A stretch of 64,000 nt of DNA from Chelativorans sp. AA-79 (lineage in GTDB: Bacteria > Pseudomonadota > Alphaproteobacteria > Rhizobiales > Rhizobiaceae): positions 5,036,001 through 5,100,000 of the forward strand of contig NZ_CP120361.1 in NCBI RefSeq assembly GCF_029457495.1, in the 5' to 3' direction. The position numbers and the translations under genes were made by a program. How positions within the stretch are numbered: the first letter of the stretch is position 1; every line of letters begins with the position of its first letter. Of the stretch, positions 40,578 through 49,585 are shown in pieces. The notes below the pieces were generated by a model. It was not told where the DNA came from. It did not search any database and saw only the letters and a program-made list of their open reading frames with translations.

Positions 40578-41753
40578 ATGGCGGTGCGACATCGATCTCC
40601 TTCCGAGCGCGGGCAACTCGACCTGTTCAGGGCGCTCCCCGGCGATTTCGCGCCACGAGACGCGCAGGATCTCATGGCCTATCCCTTTTTCTCCCTTTCC
40701 AAGACCCATCGCATTGCACCGATCGATTTCTCGGCCGGTGATATCGCGATCCGCGTCGAGGCCGTTCCCGATCATGGCATGGCCACGATCTGGGATGCCG
40801 ACATCCTGATCTGGGCGGCGAGCCAGATCGTCGAGGCGCGCGACGCCGGGCTTCGCACCTCGCGGCTCATGGTCGCCACACCTTACGAAATCCTCCGCTT
40901 CATCGGGCGCGGCACATCGGTACGCGATTACAAACGCCTGAAAGCCGCGCTTGACCGGCTCCAGTCCACCACCGTTTCAACCTCGATCCGTCAGCCGGCG
41001 GAAGGTCGCCGCCACCGCTTCTCCTGGATCAACGAATGGAAGGAGCGCACCGATCGCTGCGGCAAGACCGACGGCATCGAGATGATCGTGCCGGACTGGT
41101 TCTATCAGGCCGTTCTCGATGACGCGCTGGTGCTCACCATCGACCGGACCTATTTCGATCTGACCGGCGGCCTTGAACGCTGGCTCTACCGGATCGTCCG
41201 CAAGCATGGCGGACGCCAGCGCAGAGGCTGGCGCTTCGACTTCCGCCACCTGCACCAGAAATCCGGCAGCCTGTCGCCGTTCAAGCGCTTCGCCTTTGAA
41301 CTGCGCGACATCATCCGCCGCCAGCCGCTGCCCGGCTACACCCTGTTTCTGGAGATCGAACTCGGCGGCCGCGCGCTGCTCGCCTTCGAGCCGATCCTGC
41401 CCTGTGGAAAAGCTGTGCAAGGCGTCGTGCCATCCGGAACCCGCAAAGGCGTGCCATCGGGAACCGGGGTCGCGTGCTATGGGGAACCGAAACCGGCCCT
41501 AACATCCGACACAGAAACACGAAATCGCGCCCCTAACTTAGAGTCTAACCTAGACTCTAACCTTGAAGAGCGCGCGCGCGATGTGGAAAACCTCATCCGC
41601 GACACCGCGAAAAGCCTCAGCATAGCCGGGAAGAAGAGGGAATCTGCCGCCCCGCCGGCGTCCCGATCAGCCTTCGCTCGGAACGGGGTGTCGGCCGCCG
41701 ACGATTCCCATGCGCCCCGCCTTCCGCTCGATCCGCCGGGAGGCCGGCGATGA
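40578..41753 (+). CDS. repA: replication initiator protein A (RPA family)
   Basis: 391 aa. PFFSLSKTHRIAPIDFSAGD, GMATIWDADILIWAASQIVE, TPYEILRFIGRGTSVRDYKR and KHGGRQRRGWRFDFRHLHQK are marks of the RPA/RepA (PF10134) initiators that sit upstream of parA on ICEs and broad-host plasmids. The C-terminal third is low in structure and contains a four-residue repeat SNLE-SNLD-SNLE encoded by iteron-like DNA. It probably allows autonomous copying of the excised circle. Overlaps parA by ATGA. Confidence 0.88.
   Translation: MAVRHRSPSERGQLDLFRALPGDFAPRDAQDLMAYPFFSLSKTHRIAPIDFSAGDIAIRVEAVPDHGMATIWDADILIWAASQIVEARDAGLRTSRLMVATPYEILRFIGRGTSVRDYKRLKAALDRLQSTTVSTSIRQPAEGRRHRFSWINEWKERTDRCGKTDGIEMIVPDWFYQAVLDDALVLTIDRTYFDLTGGLERWLYRIVRKHGGRQRRGWRFDFRHLHQKSGSLSPFKRFAFELRDIIRRQPLPGYTLFLEIELGGRALLAFEPILPCGKAVQGVVPSGTRKGVPSGTGVACYGEPKPALTSDTETRNRAPNLESNLDSNLEERARDVENLIRDTAKSLSIAGKKRESAAPPASRSAFARNGVSAADDSHAPRLPLDPPGGRR
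41534..41569 (+). repeat. three 12-bp iteron-like repeats inside repA
   Basis: TAACTTAGAGTC, TAACCTAGACTC and TAACCTTGAAGA run head to tail. TTAGAGTC and GACTCTAA also form an inverted repeat around TAACCTA (41538-41560). The patch is AT-rich against its surroundings. In frame it encodes the SNL(E/D) repeat. Confidence 0.6.
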
Positions 41754-42403
41754 TCATCGCGCTCCTCAACCAGAAGGGCGGCGTCGGCAAGACGACGCTG
41801 GCGCTGCATCTCGCCGGAGAACTGGCGCGAGAAGGACAGCGCGTCACCCTGATCGATGCCGACCCACAAGGCTCGGCACTGGACTGGTCGCAGCAACGCG
41901 CGCGTGAGGGCCTGCCGCGCCTGTTCGGCATCGTCGGCCTGGCACGCGATACGCTGCATCGTGAAGCGCCGGAGATCGCCCGCGACGTCGATCACGTCGT
42001 CATCGACGGCCCGCCACGCGTCGCCGGGCTCATGCGCTCCGCGCTCCTCGCCGCCGACCTGGTGCTGATCCCGGTGCAGCCGTCGCCGCTCGACGGCTGG
42101 GCCTCGGTCGAGATGCTGTCCCTCCTGTCGGAGGCCCGCATCTACCGGCCCCAGCTTGTCGCCCGTTTCGTGCTCAACCGCTGCGGCGCGCGCACCGTCA
42201 TCGCCCGTGAGACGGCCGAGACGCTGGCGGACCACGATCCTCCAGTTCTCGCCAGCGCCATCGGCCAGCGCGTCGTCTTTGCCGACGCCGCGCAGTCCGG
42301 GCGGCTCGCCAGCGAGATCGACCGCCAATCTCCTGCCGCCCGTGAGATCGCTGCGCTCACCGCCGAGATCGAAGAGCTGAGCATCGGGAGGGCCGCACGA
42401 TGA
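41750..42403 (+). CDS. parA: ParA-type partition ATPase
   Basis: 217 aa. Deviant Walker A LNQKGGVGKTTLALHL (residues 5-20), Walker A' LIDADPQGSALDW and VVIDGPPR as Walker B. No N-terminal HTH, so a small type Ib-like ParA. Works with a small ribbon-helix-helix partner (43140-43394) rather than with the distant ParB-like protein. Sits in the repA-parA-methylase-RHH block with 4-bp overlaps. Confidence 0.93.
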   Translation: MIIALLNQKGGVGKTTLALHLAGELAREGQRVTLIDADPQGSALDWSQQRAREGLPRLFGIVGLARDTLHREAPEIARDVDHVVIDGPPRVAGLMRSALLAADLVLIPVQPSPLDGWASVEMLSLLSEARIYRPQLVARFVLNRCGARTVIARETAETLADHDPPVLASAIGQRVVFADAAQSGRLASEIDRQSPAAREIAALTAEIEELSIGRAAR

Positions 42404-43143
42404 GCGTCCTCACCGGCGACTGCCGTGAAGAAATGCCCTGGCACGCACCCTACGACATGATCCTCGCCGATCCGCCTTACGGCGATACTTCGCTTGCCTG
42501 GGATCGGCGTGTCGAGGGCTGGGTTTCGCTGGCGCGGACCGCCCTCAAACCGTCCGGCTCGCTCTGGGTCTTCGGCTCATTGCGCAGCTTCATGGCAACC
42601 GCCGACCGCTTCGCCGACGCCGGCTTGCGGATCGCGCAGGAGATCGTCTGGGAGAAGCAGAATGGCACCGGCTTTCATGCCGATCGCTTCAAGCGGGTGC
42701 ATGAACTGGCCGTCCAGTTCTATCCGGCCGAGACGGCCTGGCGCGACATCTACAACGACGTCCAGACCACGCCGGATGCCACGGCACGGACGGTTCGGCG
42801 CAAGCAGCGTCCGCCCCATACCGGCCAGATCGACGCCGGCCACTATGTCAGCCATGACGGCGGGCCGCGCCTCATGCGCTCGGTCATCTATCTGCGCAAC
42901 TGCCATGGCCGCGCCATCCATCCGACCGAGAAGCCGTCGGCGCTGCTGGAAATCCTGATCCGCACGAGCTGCCCGCTAGGCGGTCTGGTCGGCGACTGGT
43001 TCGCCGGTTCCGGCGCGGCCGGGGAAGCCTGCCGGCTTTCCGGCCGGCGCTATCTCGGCTGCGAGATCGACCCCGACATGGCCGAGCGTGCGCGGACGCG
43101 CATCGCCACCGTGCTGCCGTTCCATGACGGAGGCCCGTCATGA
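42400..43143 (+). CDS. DNA methyltransferase (N4/N6, beta-type order)
   Basis: 247 aa. Catalytic motif IV ILADPPYGD lies near the N-terminus (D about 24) and the SAM motif I DWFAGSGAAGEACRLSGRRY (about 200) near the C-terminus, the circularly permuted order of beta-class enzymes; HPTEKP is also present. Solitary, with no restriction partner; may protect or mark the island DNA. No target-recognition domain is obvious. Overlaps both neighbours by 4 bp. Confidence 0.9.
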   Translation: MSVLTGDCREEMPWHAPYDMILADPPYGDTSLAWDRRVEGWVSLARTALKPSGSLWVFGSLRSFMATADRFADAGLRIAQEIVWEKQNGTGFHADRFKRVHELAVQFYPAETAWRDIYNDVQTTPDATARTVRRKQRPPHTGQIDAGHYVSHDGGPRLMRSVIYLRNCHGRAIHPTEKPSALLEILIRTSCPLGGLVGDWFAGSGAAGEACRLSGRRYLGCEIDPDMAERARTRIATVLPFHDGGPS

Positions 43144-43394
43144 CGGCGCGCGCGCAGAAGCGCGGTTTCGCGCAGCGCCCTGCCGATCCCGACGGCTGGA
43201 TCAAGGCCGGTGACACGCCGCCGGAGTGCGGCGGCGATGCCGCGGTCTATTCCGCCCGCCTGACGATCGACATCACGCCCGAGCTTCGCGGGCGGATCAA
43301 GATCGCCGCGATCCGGCGCGGCGGCACCGTATCCGACATGCTGCGCGAGCTGCTCGCGCGCGAATTTCCCGACACATCAGGAGAGCGCTCATGA
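43140..43394 (+). CDS. ribbon-helix-helix partition partner (ParB-like small protein)
   Basis: 84 aa. C-terminal RHH fold SARLTIDITPELRGRIKIAA then GTVSDMLRELLAREFP. Position after parA and the methylase suggests the centromere-binding partner of ParA or a repressor of the operon. The N-terminal 40 residues are basic and unstructured. Confidence 0.78.
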   Translation: MTARAQKRGFAQRPADPDGWIKAGDTPPECGGDAAVYSARLTIDITPELRGRIKIAAIRRGGTVSDMLRELLAREFPDTSGERS

Positions 43395-43876
43395 TCGGCG
43401 CCGCAGCCCATGAAGACGATCTGACCCGCGTGGAGCTGAGGTGGGTGGAAAAGAAGATCGAATACTGGATCAGGTTCGGCCACACGACTGGCGAGCAGAT
43501 TCTTGACCGCAACCGCCGCATCGTTTCTTTCCGTCCCGGCGCTGTCTTCGCATTCGTCCGCTGGGCGGCGAACGACTACGGCACCGTGATCTCGCGGATC
43601 GACATCGTGCGAACCGTCGCACCGGGCAACGCCTATCAGACGCTGCCCTTCGTGCGTCCCGGCGGCGAAATCCTGCTGAAGCTACAAAGTTGGCCGAAGG
43701 TCGAGGATGTCCTGCGCCATGTCGATGCGGTCGAAGCCCTCGGCGTCGATCCCGCCGAGGCCGATCCCGATCACTGGCGCCATGTCGCGCACTGGATGAA
43801 CGCAGGCGAGACGCCGCGTCCCTATACCACTGAGCGCCATCAGGCATGGCTCCGGCGGCGGGAGATCGGGCAATGA
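43391..43876 (+). CDS. DUF2840 protein
   Basis: 161 aa. LTRVELRWVEKKIEYWIRFG, VFAFVRWAANDYGTVISRID and GGEILLKLQSWPKVEDVLRH are the DUF2840 pattern always found before traF on related islands. Function unknown. Overlaps both the RHH gene and traF by 4 bp. Confidence 0.88.
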   Translation: MIGAAAHEDDLTRVELRWVEKKIEYWIRFGHTTGEQILDRNRRIVSFRPGAVFAFVRWAANDYGTVISRIDIVRTVAPGNAYQTLPFVRPGGEILLKLQSWPKVEDVLRHVDAVEALGVDPAEADPDHWRHVAHWMNAGETPRPYTTERHQAWLRRREIGQ

Positions 43877-44418
43877 ACCGCGCCGGCTATGTCATCGTGA
43901 CGGCGGCGGCCACGCTCGGGATCGCCATTGCCGGACTGGTTCCGACCGCGCCCAGGCTGGTCTGGAACGCTTCGGCCAGCGTGCCGGTCGGGTTCTACAC
44001 CATCGCGCCGGCGGACCGGCTTGAGGTGCCCGATCTGGTCGCAGTCCAGCCGCCCGAGCCCATCGCTTCCTTCATGGTCGAACGCGGCTACGTCGCCCGC
44101 GACGTGCCGCTCCTCAAGCATGTCCTCGGTCTGCCCGGACAGCGGCTGTGCCGCGATGGCCCTGCGATCACGGTCGATACCATTCCGCTTGGCGAGGCCC
44201 GCGACCGCGACAGCCGGGGCCGCGACCTGCCGGTCTGGCAGGGCTGCCGGGTCATCGCCGAGGGCGAAATCTTTCTGATGAACCTCGACGTCGGCGACAG
44301 CCTCGACGGCCGCTACTTCGGCCCGTTCCCCGCATCGGCGGTGATCGGCCGGGCCACCCCGCTTTTCACCGACGAGGACGGCGATGGCCGCTTCGTCTGG
44401 CGCGCGCCGGTGCGGTGA
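43873..44418 (+). CDS. traF: TraF-type S26 signal peptidase
   Basis: 181 aa. One N-terminal membrane helix (MNRAGYVIVTAAATLGIAIA), then the catalytic Ser in ASVPVGFY (about 36) and Lys in LLKHVLGLPGQ (about 82). TraF enzymes process and cyclise the conjugative pilin. The pilin gene itself (trbC) is not in the window. The inner-membrane location is predicted. Confidence 0.9.
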   Translation: MNRAGYVIVTAAATLGIAIAGLVPTAPRLVWNASASVPVGFYTIAPADRLEVPDLVAVQPPEPIASFMVERGYVARDVPLLKHVLGLPGQRLCRDGPAITVDTIPLGEARDRDSRGRDLPVWQGCRVIAEGEIFLMNLDVGDSLDGRYFGPFPASAVIGRATPLFTDEDGDGRFVWRAPVR

Positions 44419-44485
44419 CGGCGCGTCCATAGCGGGGCGTGCGAACGGCCCGCGTCTTCTCCACCGCTTGAGGAAGGAACCTTCA

Positions 44486-44821
44486 ATGCCACAGATCGGA
44501 CAATTCACGCGCACCCCGTCCGGCTATTCCGGGCGTGTCCGCACGCTCTCGCTGGACATCGAACTAACATTCGTTCCCACCGAGAACACGGATGCCGAGA
44601 AGGCGCCCGCCTATCGCATTCATCTCGGCGATGATGACGGGCCGGAGGTCGGCGCGGGCTGGAAACACTCCGGCGAACGCGCGGGCACCTACATCTCCGT
44701 GCTGCTCGACGATCCCGCCTTCGAGCAGCCGATCCGCGCCCGCTTGTTCCAGTCGGACGAAGACGGCCGCGACTGGGGCCTGCACTGGACCCGTCAGAAG
44801 AAGCGCGACGAGCAGGACTGA
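44486..44821 (+). CDS. DUF736 protein
   Basis: 111 aa. GQFTRTPSGYSGRVRTLSLD, IELTFVPTEN and YISVLLDDPAFEQPIRARLF match DUF736, a small beta-rich protein constant in these ICEs. Function unknown. AGGAAGGAA precedes the ATG; it starts a new group with the lytic transglycosylase. Confidence 0.88.
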   Translation: MPQIGQFTRTPSGYSGRVRTLSLDIELTFVPTENTDAEKAPAYRIHLGDDDGPEVGAGWKHSGERAGTYISVLLDDPAFEQPIRARLFQSDEDGRDWGLHWTRQKKRDEQD

Positions 44822-44823
44822 TC

Positions 44824-45588
44824 ATGATCATGTCCTGCACGCGTCCCGCCTCGGGGAGATGCGGCGTCCGCCGCCGCATCGTCCTTCTCCTTCTTTCCGG
44901 CCTGTTCATCCCGGCCATCGCCACGCCACCCGTTCCGGCGCAGACCATCGTGCCGGCGCACGCGGCCGCAGCGCATCCGCACGCCGCCCACATCGCCGAA
45001 GCGGCGCAGCGCTTCGGCATCCCGGTGACATGGATCGCCGCCGTGATGCGGGCCGAAAGCGCGGGCGATGTGCGCGCCGTTTCTTCGGCGGGCGCAATGG
45101 GGCTGATGCAGGTCATGCCCGACACCTGGGCGGAGCTGCGCATCCGCCACCGTCTCGGGCGCGACCCCTATGATCCACGCGACAACATCCTCGCAGGCAC
45201 CGCCTATCTGCGCGAGATGTGGGACCGCTACGGCAATGTGGCCGCGATGCTCGCCGCCTACAATGCCGGTCCCGGCCGCTACGACGAATACCGCGCGGCG
45301 GCTCGCCCGCTGCCGGCCGAGACGCGCGCCTATGTCGCTTCGCTTGCGCCCGTTTTGCTCGGAGAAGCGCCTTCGGGCTCCGCATCCGTTGCTTCCCGCC
45401 CGCTCGACTGGCGCGAGGCGGCGATCTTCGTGGTCCGCGAAGACGATGTTTCCGCCGCCGATCCGGCGTTGCCCGATCACGCGCCGGATGACGTCCCTTC
45501 ACCCCTTCCGGCGACATCTGACGCCCTCACGGCCTTGCAACCGGAGGGCCTCTTCGTCGCCCGCAATGCCGGTGGGGACCGGCCATGA
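44824..45588 (+). CDS. conjugative lytic transglycosylase (SLT type)
   Basis: 254 aa. Signal sequence (RRRIVLLLLSGLFIPAIATP) then an SLT domain: catalytic Glu in VMRAESAGD (about 78), SSAGAMGLMQVMPDTWAELR and MLAAYNAGPGRYDEY. It opens the peptidoglycan for the conjugation channel. The C-terminal 60 residues are low-complexity. VirB1/TrbN-like role inferred from position before the relaxase. Confidence 0.9.
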   Translation: MIMSCTRPASGRCGVRRRIVLLLLSGLFIPAIATPPVPAQTIVPAHAAAAHPHAAHIAEAAQRFGIPVTWIAAVMRAESAGDVRAVSSAGAMGLMQVMPDTWAELRIRHRLGRDPYDPRDNILAGTAYLREMWDRYGNVAAMLAAYNAGPGRYDEYRAAARPLPAETRAYVASLAPVLLGEAPSGSASVASRPLDWREAAIFVVREDDVSAADPALPDHAPDDVPSPLPATSDALTALQPEGLFVARNAGGDRP

Positions 45589-45689
45589 GCGGGGGCAACG
45601 CAATTCGCATCCCATCGTGCGCTGGCGTGTCATGGAGAGTGCCGGGGGTGGCGGCAGGCACCACGACCGAAGGATGGCGAGATAAAAGG

Positions 45690-45822
45690 CCGCACGGTGC
45701 GGCTCAAGAGGGCGGTTGTTTTTGCGGGGTTTTCCGGCGCGCTCCGCACCGTGCGGCGCTGGCGCGCACCGTGCGCTGCGCGCCCTTCTTCCTGATTTTC
45801 CATGATGATTTGCACCGTGCGG
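45690..45822 (+). repeat. four near-palindromes before the relaxase, candidate oriT
   Basis: CCGCACGGTGCGG (45690-45702), CCGCACCGTGCGG (45744-45756), GCGCACCGTGCGC (45764-45776) and GCACCGTGCGG (45812-45822). The first is the inverse orientation of the second. An A-rich patch (GATAAAAGG) and T-rich TTGTTTTTGCGGGG lie around them. The 243-bp space between transglycosylase and relaxase is the usual place of the transfer origin. Confidence 0.55.
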
Positions 45823-45831
45823 AGCAACGCC

Positions 45832-47571
45832 ATGTCCGATGAGCGCGAGTTCCGCATCCGTCCGGGCCGCATCCGCTCGACCCGTGCGCAGCAGGCCCGA
45901 CCCTTCGTGGCCCAGGCGCTCGCCGCCGCCCAGAAGGCCGGCGGGCGTGTCTCGCGCTCCGGCAAGATCACATCGGGCAACCGCTCACGCTTCGGGCGCG
46001 GTCAGCGCGCCAGCATCCAGGCCAACCGTCTCCTCACTGGACGCTCGCGCATCGTCGTCATCAAGACCCGCGTGGTGCGTCACACCGCGCGCTCCGCTCC
46101 GCTCGGCGCACACCTCAATTATCTGCGTCGCGATGGCGTGACCCGCGACGGGGAAAAGGCGCGGATGTTCGGCCCGGAAGGCGAGGACATGGACGTGCGT
46201 GCCTTCGCCGAGCGCTGCCAGGACGACCGGCATCATTTCCGCTTCATCGTCTCGCCCGAAGACGCGGTGGACATGGCCGATCTCAAGGATCACGCCCGCG
46301 AGCTGATGGGGCAGATGGAGAAGGATCTCGGCACCCGCCTCGACTGGGTGGCGGTCGATCATTGGAACACCGACAATCCGCATATCCATATCATCCTGCG
46401 CGGCCGCGCCGACGACGGCCGGGACCTGGTGATTTCCCGCGATTACATCAAGGAAGGCATGCGCGCCCGTGCCCAGGATCTGGTCACGCAGGAACTCGGC
46501 CTGCGCACCGATCTGGAAATCCACCGCAATCTGGAGCGGCAGGTCGAGGCGGAACGCTGGACGCAACTCGACCGGCAGCTTGTTCGCGACGCCGGCAAGT
46601 CCGGCATCATCGACCTTGCCCCGCTTCCCGACCGCCAGCCGGACGAGTTTCATGCGCTGAAGGTTGGCCGGCTGCGCACCCTGGAAATCCGTGGGCTGGC
46701 AGGCCAGATCGGACACGCGCAATGGTTCATCAAGCCCGAAGCCGAGACTGTGCTGCGCGAGATGGGCGAGCGCGGCGACATCATCAAGCGCATGCACCGC
46801 GCGCTCACCGAGCGCGGCATCGAGCACGGCTCGGCGAGCTACGTTCTTGCGGGGGAAAGCCTCGACGTTCCCGTCATCGGTCGCCTGGTCGAGCGCGGCC
46901 TCGATGACGAGCTGAAGGGCACGGCCTATGCCGTGGTCGACGGCGTCGACGGTCGCACCCATCATATCAAGCTGCCGCATCTCGATGCCGCCGGCGACAG
47001 TCCGCCCGGCTCGATCGTCGAGTTGCGATCCTGGGGGGACCCGCAAGGGCAGCGCCGCGTGGCGCTCGCCGTCCGCGCCGATCTCGATCTCAGTGCGCAG
47101 GTCGGCGCCACCGGCGCGACCTGGCTCGACCGGCAGGCCGTGGCGCGCGAACCCATCTCCCTTTCGGACAGCGGCTTCGGCGCCGAGGTCCGTCAGGCCC
47201 TGGACGAACGCGCGGAGCATCTGATCGGCGAGGGCTTTGCCGAGCGGCAGGGCGGACGTGTCGTCTTCGCGCGCCGGCTGCTCGGCACGTTGCGCCAACG
47301 CGAACTCGACAGTCTCGGCGAGAAGCTGGCGGCTGAGACCGGCTTGTCCTTCGAGCGCGCCGCCAGCGGCGAATATGTCGCCGGCTCCTATCGCCAGCGT
47401 TTTGCGCTCGCCTCCGGCCGCTTCGCCATGATCGACGACGGCCTCGGCTTCCAGCTCGTGCCCTGGTCGCCCTCTCTCGAAAAGCAGATCGGCCGTCACG
47501 TCTCCGGCGTCGCCCGCGACGATGGCGGCGTCGATTGGGACTTCGGGCGCAAGCGCTCCCTCGGCCTCTGA
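45832..47571 (+). CDS. relaxase (VirD2-like N-terminus, DUF3363)
   Basis: 579 aa. N-terminal half is a nickase fold: RIVVIKTRVVRHTARSAPLG, HLNYLRRDGVTRDGEKARMF, and a histidine metal motif in DHWNTDNPHIHIILRG (about 177-192). The C-terminal half is DUF3363. It nicks at oriT and pilots the strand. Start at 45832 (MSDEREFRIRPGRIRSTRAQ) is the family's usual opening; a longer frame to 45802 crosses the repeat. Confidence 0.92.
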   Translation: MSDEREFRIRPGRIRSTRAQQARPFVAQALAAAQKAGGRVSRSGKITSGNRSRFGRGQRASIQANRLLTGRSRIVVIKTRVVRHTARSAPLGAHLNYLRRDGVTRDGEKARMFGPEGEDMDVRAFAERCQDDRHHFRFIVSPEDAVDMADLKDHARELMGQMEKDLGTRLDWVAVDHWNTDNPHIHIILRGRADDGRDLVISRDYIKEGMRARAQDLVTQELGLRTDLEIHRNLERQVEAERWTQLDRQLVRDAGKSGIIDLAPLPDRQPDEFHALKVGRLRTLEIRGLAGQIGHAQWFIKPEAETVLREMGERGDIIKRMHRALTERGIEHGSASYVLAGESLDVPVIGRLVERGLDDELKGTAYAVVDGVDGRTHHIKLPHLDAAGDSPPGSIVELRSWGDPQGQRRVALAVRADLDLSAQVGATGATWLDRQAVAREPISLSDSGFGAEVRQALDERAEHLIGEGFAERQGGRVVFARRLLGTLRQRELDSLGEKLAAETGLSFERAASGEYVAGSYRQRFALASGRFAMIDDGLGFQLVPWSPSLEKQIGRHVSGVARDDGGVDWDFGRKRSLGL

Positions 47572-47595
47572 CCGCCATCGGAAAGGACCACCACC

Positions 47596-49581
47596 ATGTC
47601 CGCCACCAAGATTCTCTGGGGACAGATCACCATCGTCTTCCTCATCGTCCTCGCCACCACCTGGGGCGCGACCCAGTATGTTGCCTGGAGCCTCGGCTAT
47701 CAGGCGCAACTCGGGCCGCCCTGGTTCGTGTTGTTCGGCACCCCGATCTATTATCCGCCTGCGATCTTCTGGTGGTGGTATTTCTATGAAGCCTATGCGC
47801 CGCCGATCTTCGCCAAGGGCGGGATCATCGCGGCGTCAGGCGGCTTTATCGCCATCGCGGTCGCCATCGGCATGTCGGTCTGGCGGGCGCGCGAGGCAAA
47901 AAACGTCGCCACCTATGGCTCGGCGCGATGGGCCGGAAAAGGAGAGATCAGGGCGGCGGGCCTGCTCGATCCCGATGGGGTCGTGCTCGGCCGCTATGAG
48001 CGCGACTATCTGCGGCACGATGGCCCGGAGCATGTGCTGTGCTTTGCCCCGACGCGTTCCGGTAAAGGCGTCGGCCTGGTCGTGCCCTCGCTCCTGACCT
48101 GGCCGGGGTCAGCCATCGTCCACGACATCAAGGGCGAGAACTGGCAGCTCACCTCCGGCTTCCGCTCGCAGCACGGCCGTGTGCTGCTCTTCGACCCGAC
48201 CAATCCAAAGTCGTCGGCCTACAATCCGCTGCTCGAGGTGCGCCGTGGTGAATGGGAGGTGCGCGACGTCCAGAACATCGCCGACATCCTCGTCGATCCG
48301 GAAGGCAGTCTCGACAAGCGCAACCATTGGGAAAAGACCTCCCACAGCCTCCTCGTCGGCGCCATCCTGCATGTGCTTTACGCCGAACCGGACAAGACCC
48401 TGGCCGGCGTCGCCAAGTTCCTGTCCGATCCCAAGCGTCCCGTGGATTCCACGTTGCGCGCCATGATGAAGACCGCGCATCTCGGCGAAGCGGGGCCGCA
48501 TCCCGTCGTCGCCAGTGCCGCGCGTGAGCTGCGCAACAAGTCCGAGAACGAACGCAGCGGCGTGTTGTCGACGGCGATGTCCTTCCTCGGCCTCTATCGC
48601 GATCCGGTCGTGGCCGAGGTCACACGGCGCTCCGACTGGCGCATCAGCGATATCGTGGGCGGCGATCAGCCGGTCACGCTTTACCTCGTCGTGCCGCCTT
48701 CCGACATCAACCGCACCAAGCCGCTGATGCGGTTGCTGCTCAATCAGATCGGCCGCCGCTTGACCGAGGACCTGCAAGCGAATGCCGGGCGGCATCGGCT
48801 GCTCCTGATGCTCGACGAGTTTCCGGCGTTGGGCAGGCTCGATTTCTTCGAGACCGCGCTGGCCTTTATGGCCGGCTACGGCCTGAAATCATTCCTGATC
48901 GCGCAGTCGCTGAACCAGATCGAGAAAGCCTACGGGCCGAACAACTCGATCCTCGACAACTGCCATGTGCGGGTCAGCTTCGCCACCAACGACGAGCGCA
49001 CCGCGAAACGGGTGTCGGACGCGCTCGGCACCGCCACCGAGATGAAAGCGATGAAAAACTACGCCGGTCACCGCCTGTCGCCCTGGCTCGGGCACCTCAT
49101 GGTCTCACGCTCGGAGACGGCTCGCCAGTTGCTGACGCCGGGCGAGATCATGCAGCTTCCGCCGCACGAGGAGATCGTCATGGTGGCGGGCATCCCCCCG
49201 ATCCGGGCGACGAAGGCGCGCTATTACGAGGATGCCCGGTTTCGGGAGCGCGTTCTGTCACCGCCTGAATTGAAAGGTCCCGAAGACACGCGGGCCGACG
49301 ACTGGACTGCGCTTCCGATCCCGGCCCGACCGGAAGCCGCTGCGGACCACGATGACCAGGCAACCGATAGCGAAGATCCGACCGAATCCGAACGCCGGTT
49401 GCAGCCGGAACTCAGCCGCGTGAAGCCGGTGCAGAAGAAAAAGCCCATCGAGAACGAGTTCGAGATCGCGCTGCCCGACGAAGTTGAGGAAGAAGCCACG
49501 CAAAATCGGCGCATGGTCCGGCAAGTACAGGGCATTGCCCGGCAGGTTGCCATGGACCCGAACGACGGCATGGAGTTGTAG
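47596..49581 (+). CDS. traG: VirD4/TraG coupling protein
   Basis: 661 aa. Three N-terminal membrane segments (residues about 10-32, 47-70, 75-95), Walker A PTRSGKGVGLVVPSLL (about 151) and Walker B LLLMLDEFPALG (about 401). The C-terminal tail is charged. It is the ATPase linking relaxosome to the type IV channel. 24 bp after the relaxase gene. Confidence 0.95.
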   Translation: MSATKILWGQITIVFLIVLATTWGATQYVAWSLGYQAQLGPPWFVLFGTPIYYPPAIFWWWYFYEAYAPPIFAKGGIIAASGGFIAIAVAIGMSVWRAREAKNVATYGSARWAGKGEIRAAGLLDPDGVVLGRYERDYLRHDGPEHVLCFAPTRSGKGVGLVVPSLLTWPGSAIVHDIKGENWQLTSGFRSQHGRVLLFDPTNPKSSAYNPLLEVRRGEWEVRDVQNIADILVDPEGSLDKRNHWEKTSHSLLVGAILHVLYAEPDKTLAGVAKFLSDPKRPVDSTLRAMMKTAHLGEAGPHPVVASAARELRNKSENERSGVLSTAMSFLGLYRDPVVAEVTRRSDWRISDIVGGDQPVTLYLVVPPSDINRTKPLMRLLLNQIGRRLTEDLQANAGRHRLLLMLDEFPALGRLDFFETALAFMAGYGLKSFLIAQSLNQIEKAYGPNNSILDNCHVRVSFATNDERTAKRVSDALGTATEMKAMKNYAGHRLSPWLGHLMVSRSETARQLLTPGEIMQLPPHEEIVMVAGIPPIRATKARYYEDARFRERVLSPPELKGPEDTRADDWTALPIPARPEAAADHDDQATDSEDPTESERRLQPELSRVKPVQKKKPIENEFEIALPDEVEEEATQNRRMVRQVQGIARQVAMDPNDGMEL

Positions 49582-49585
49582 CGCC

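Noticed and set aside
45585..45842. 85-codon open frame between the transglycosylase and the relaxase
   Set aside because: It overlaps both genes, runs through the palindromic repeat block and has an uneven, Cys/Arg/His-rich composition with no ribosome site of its own. Better explained as the transfer-origin region.
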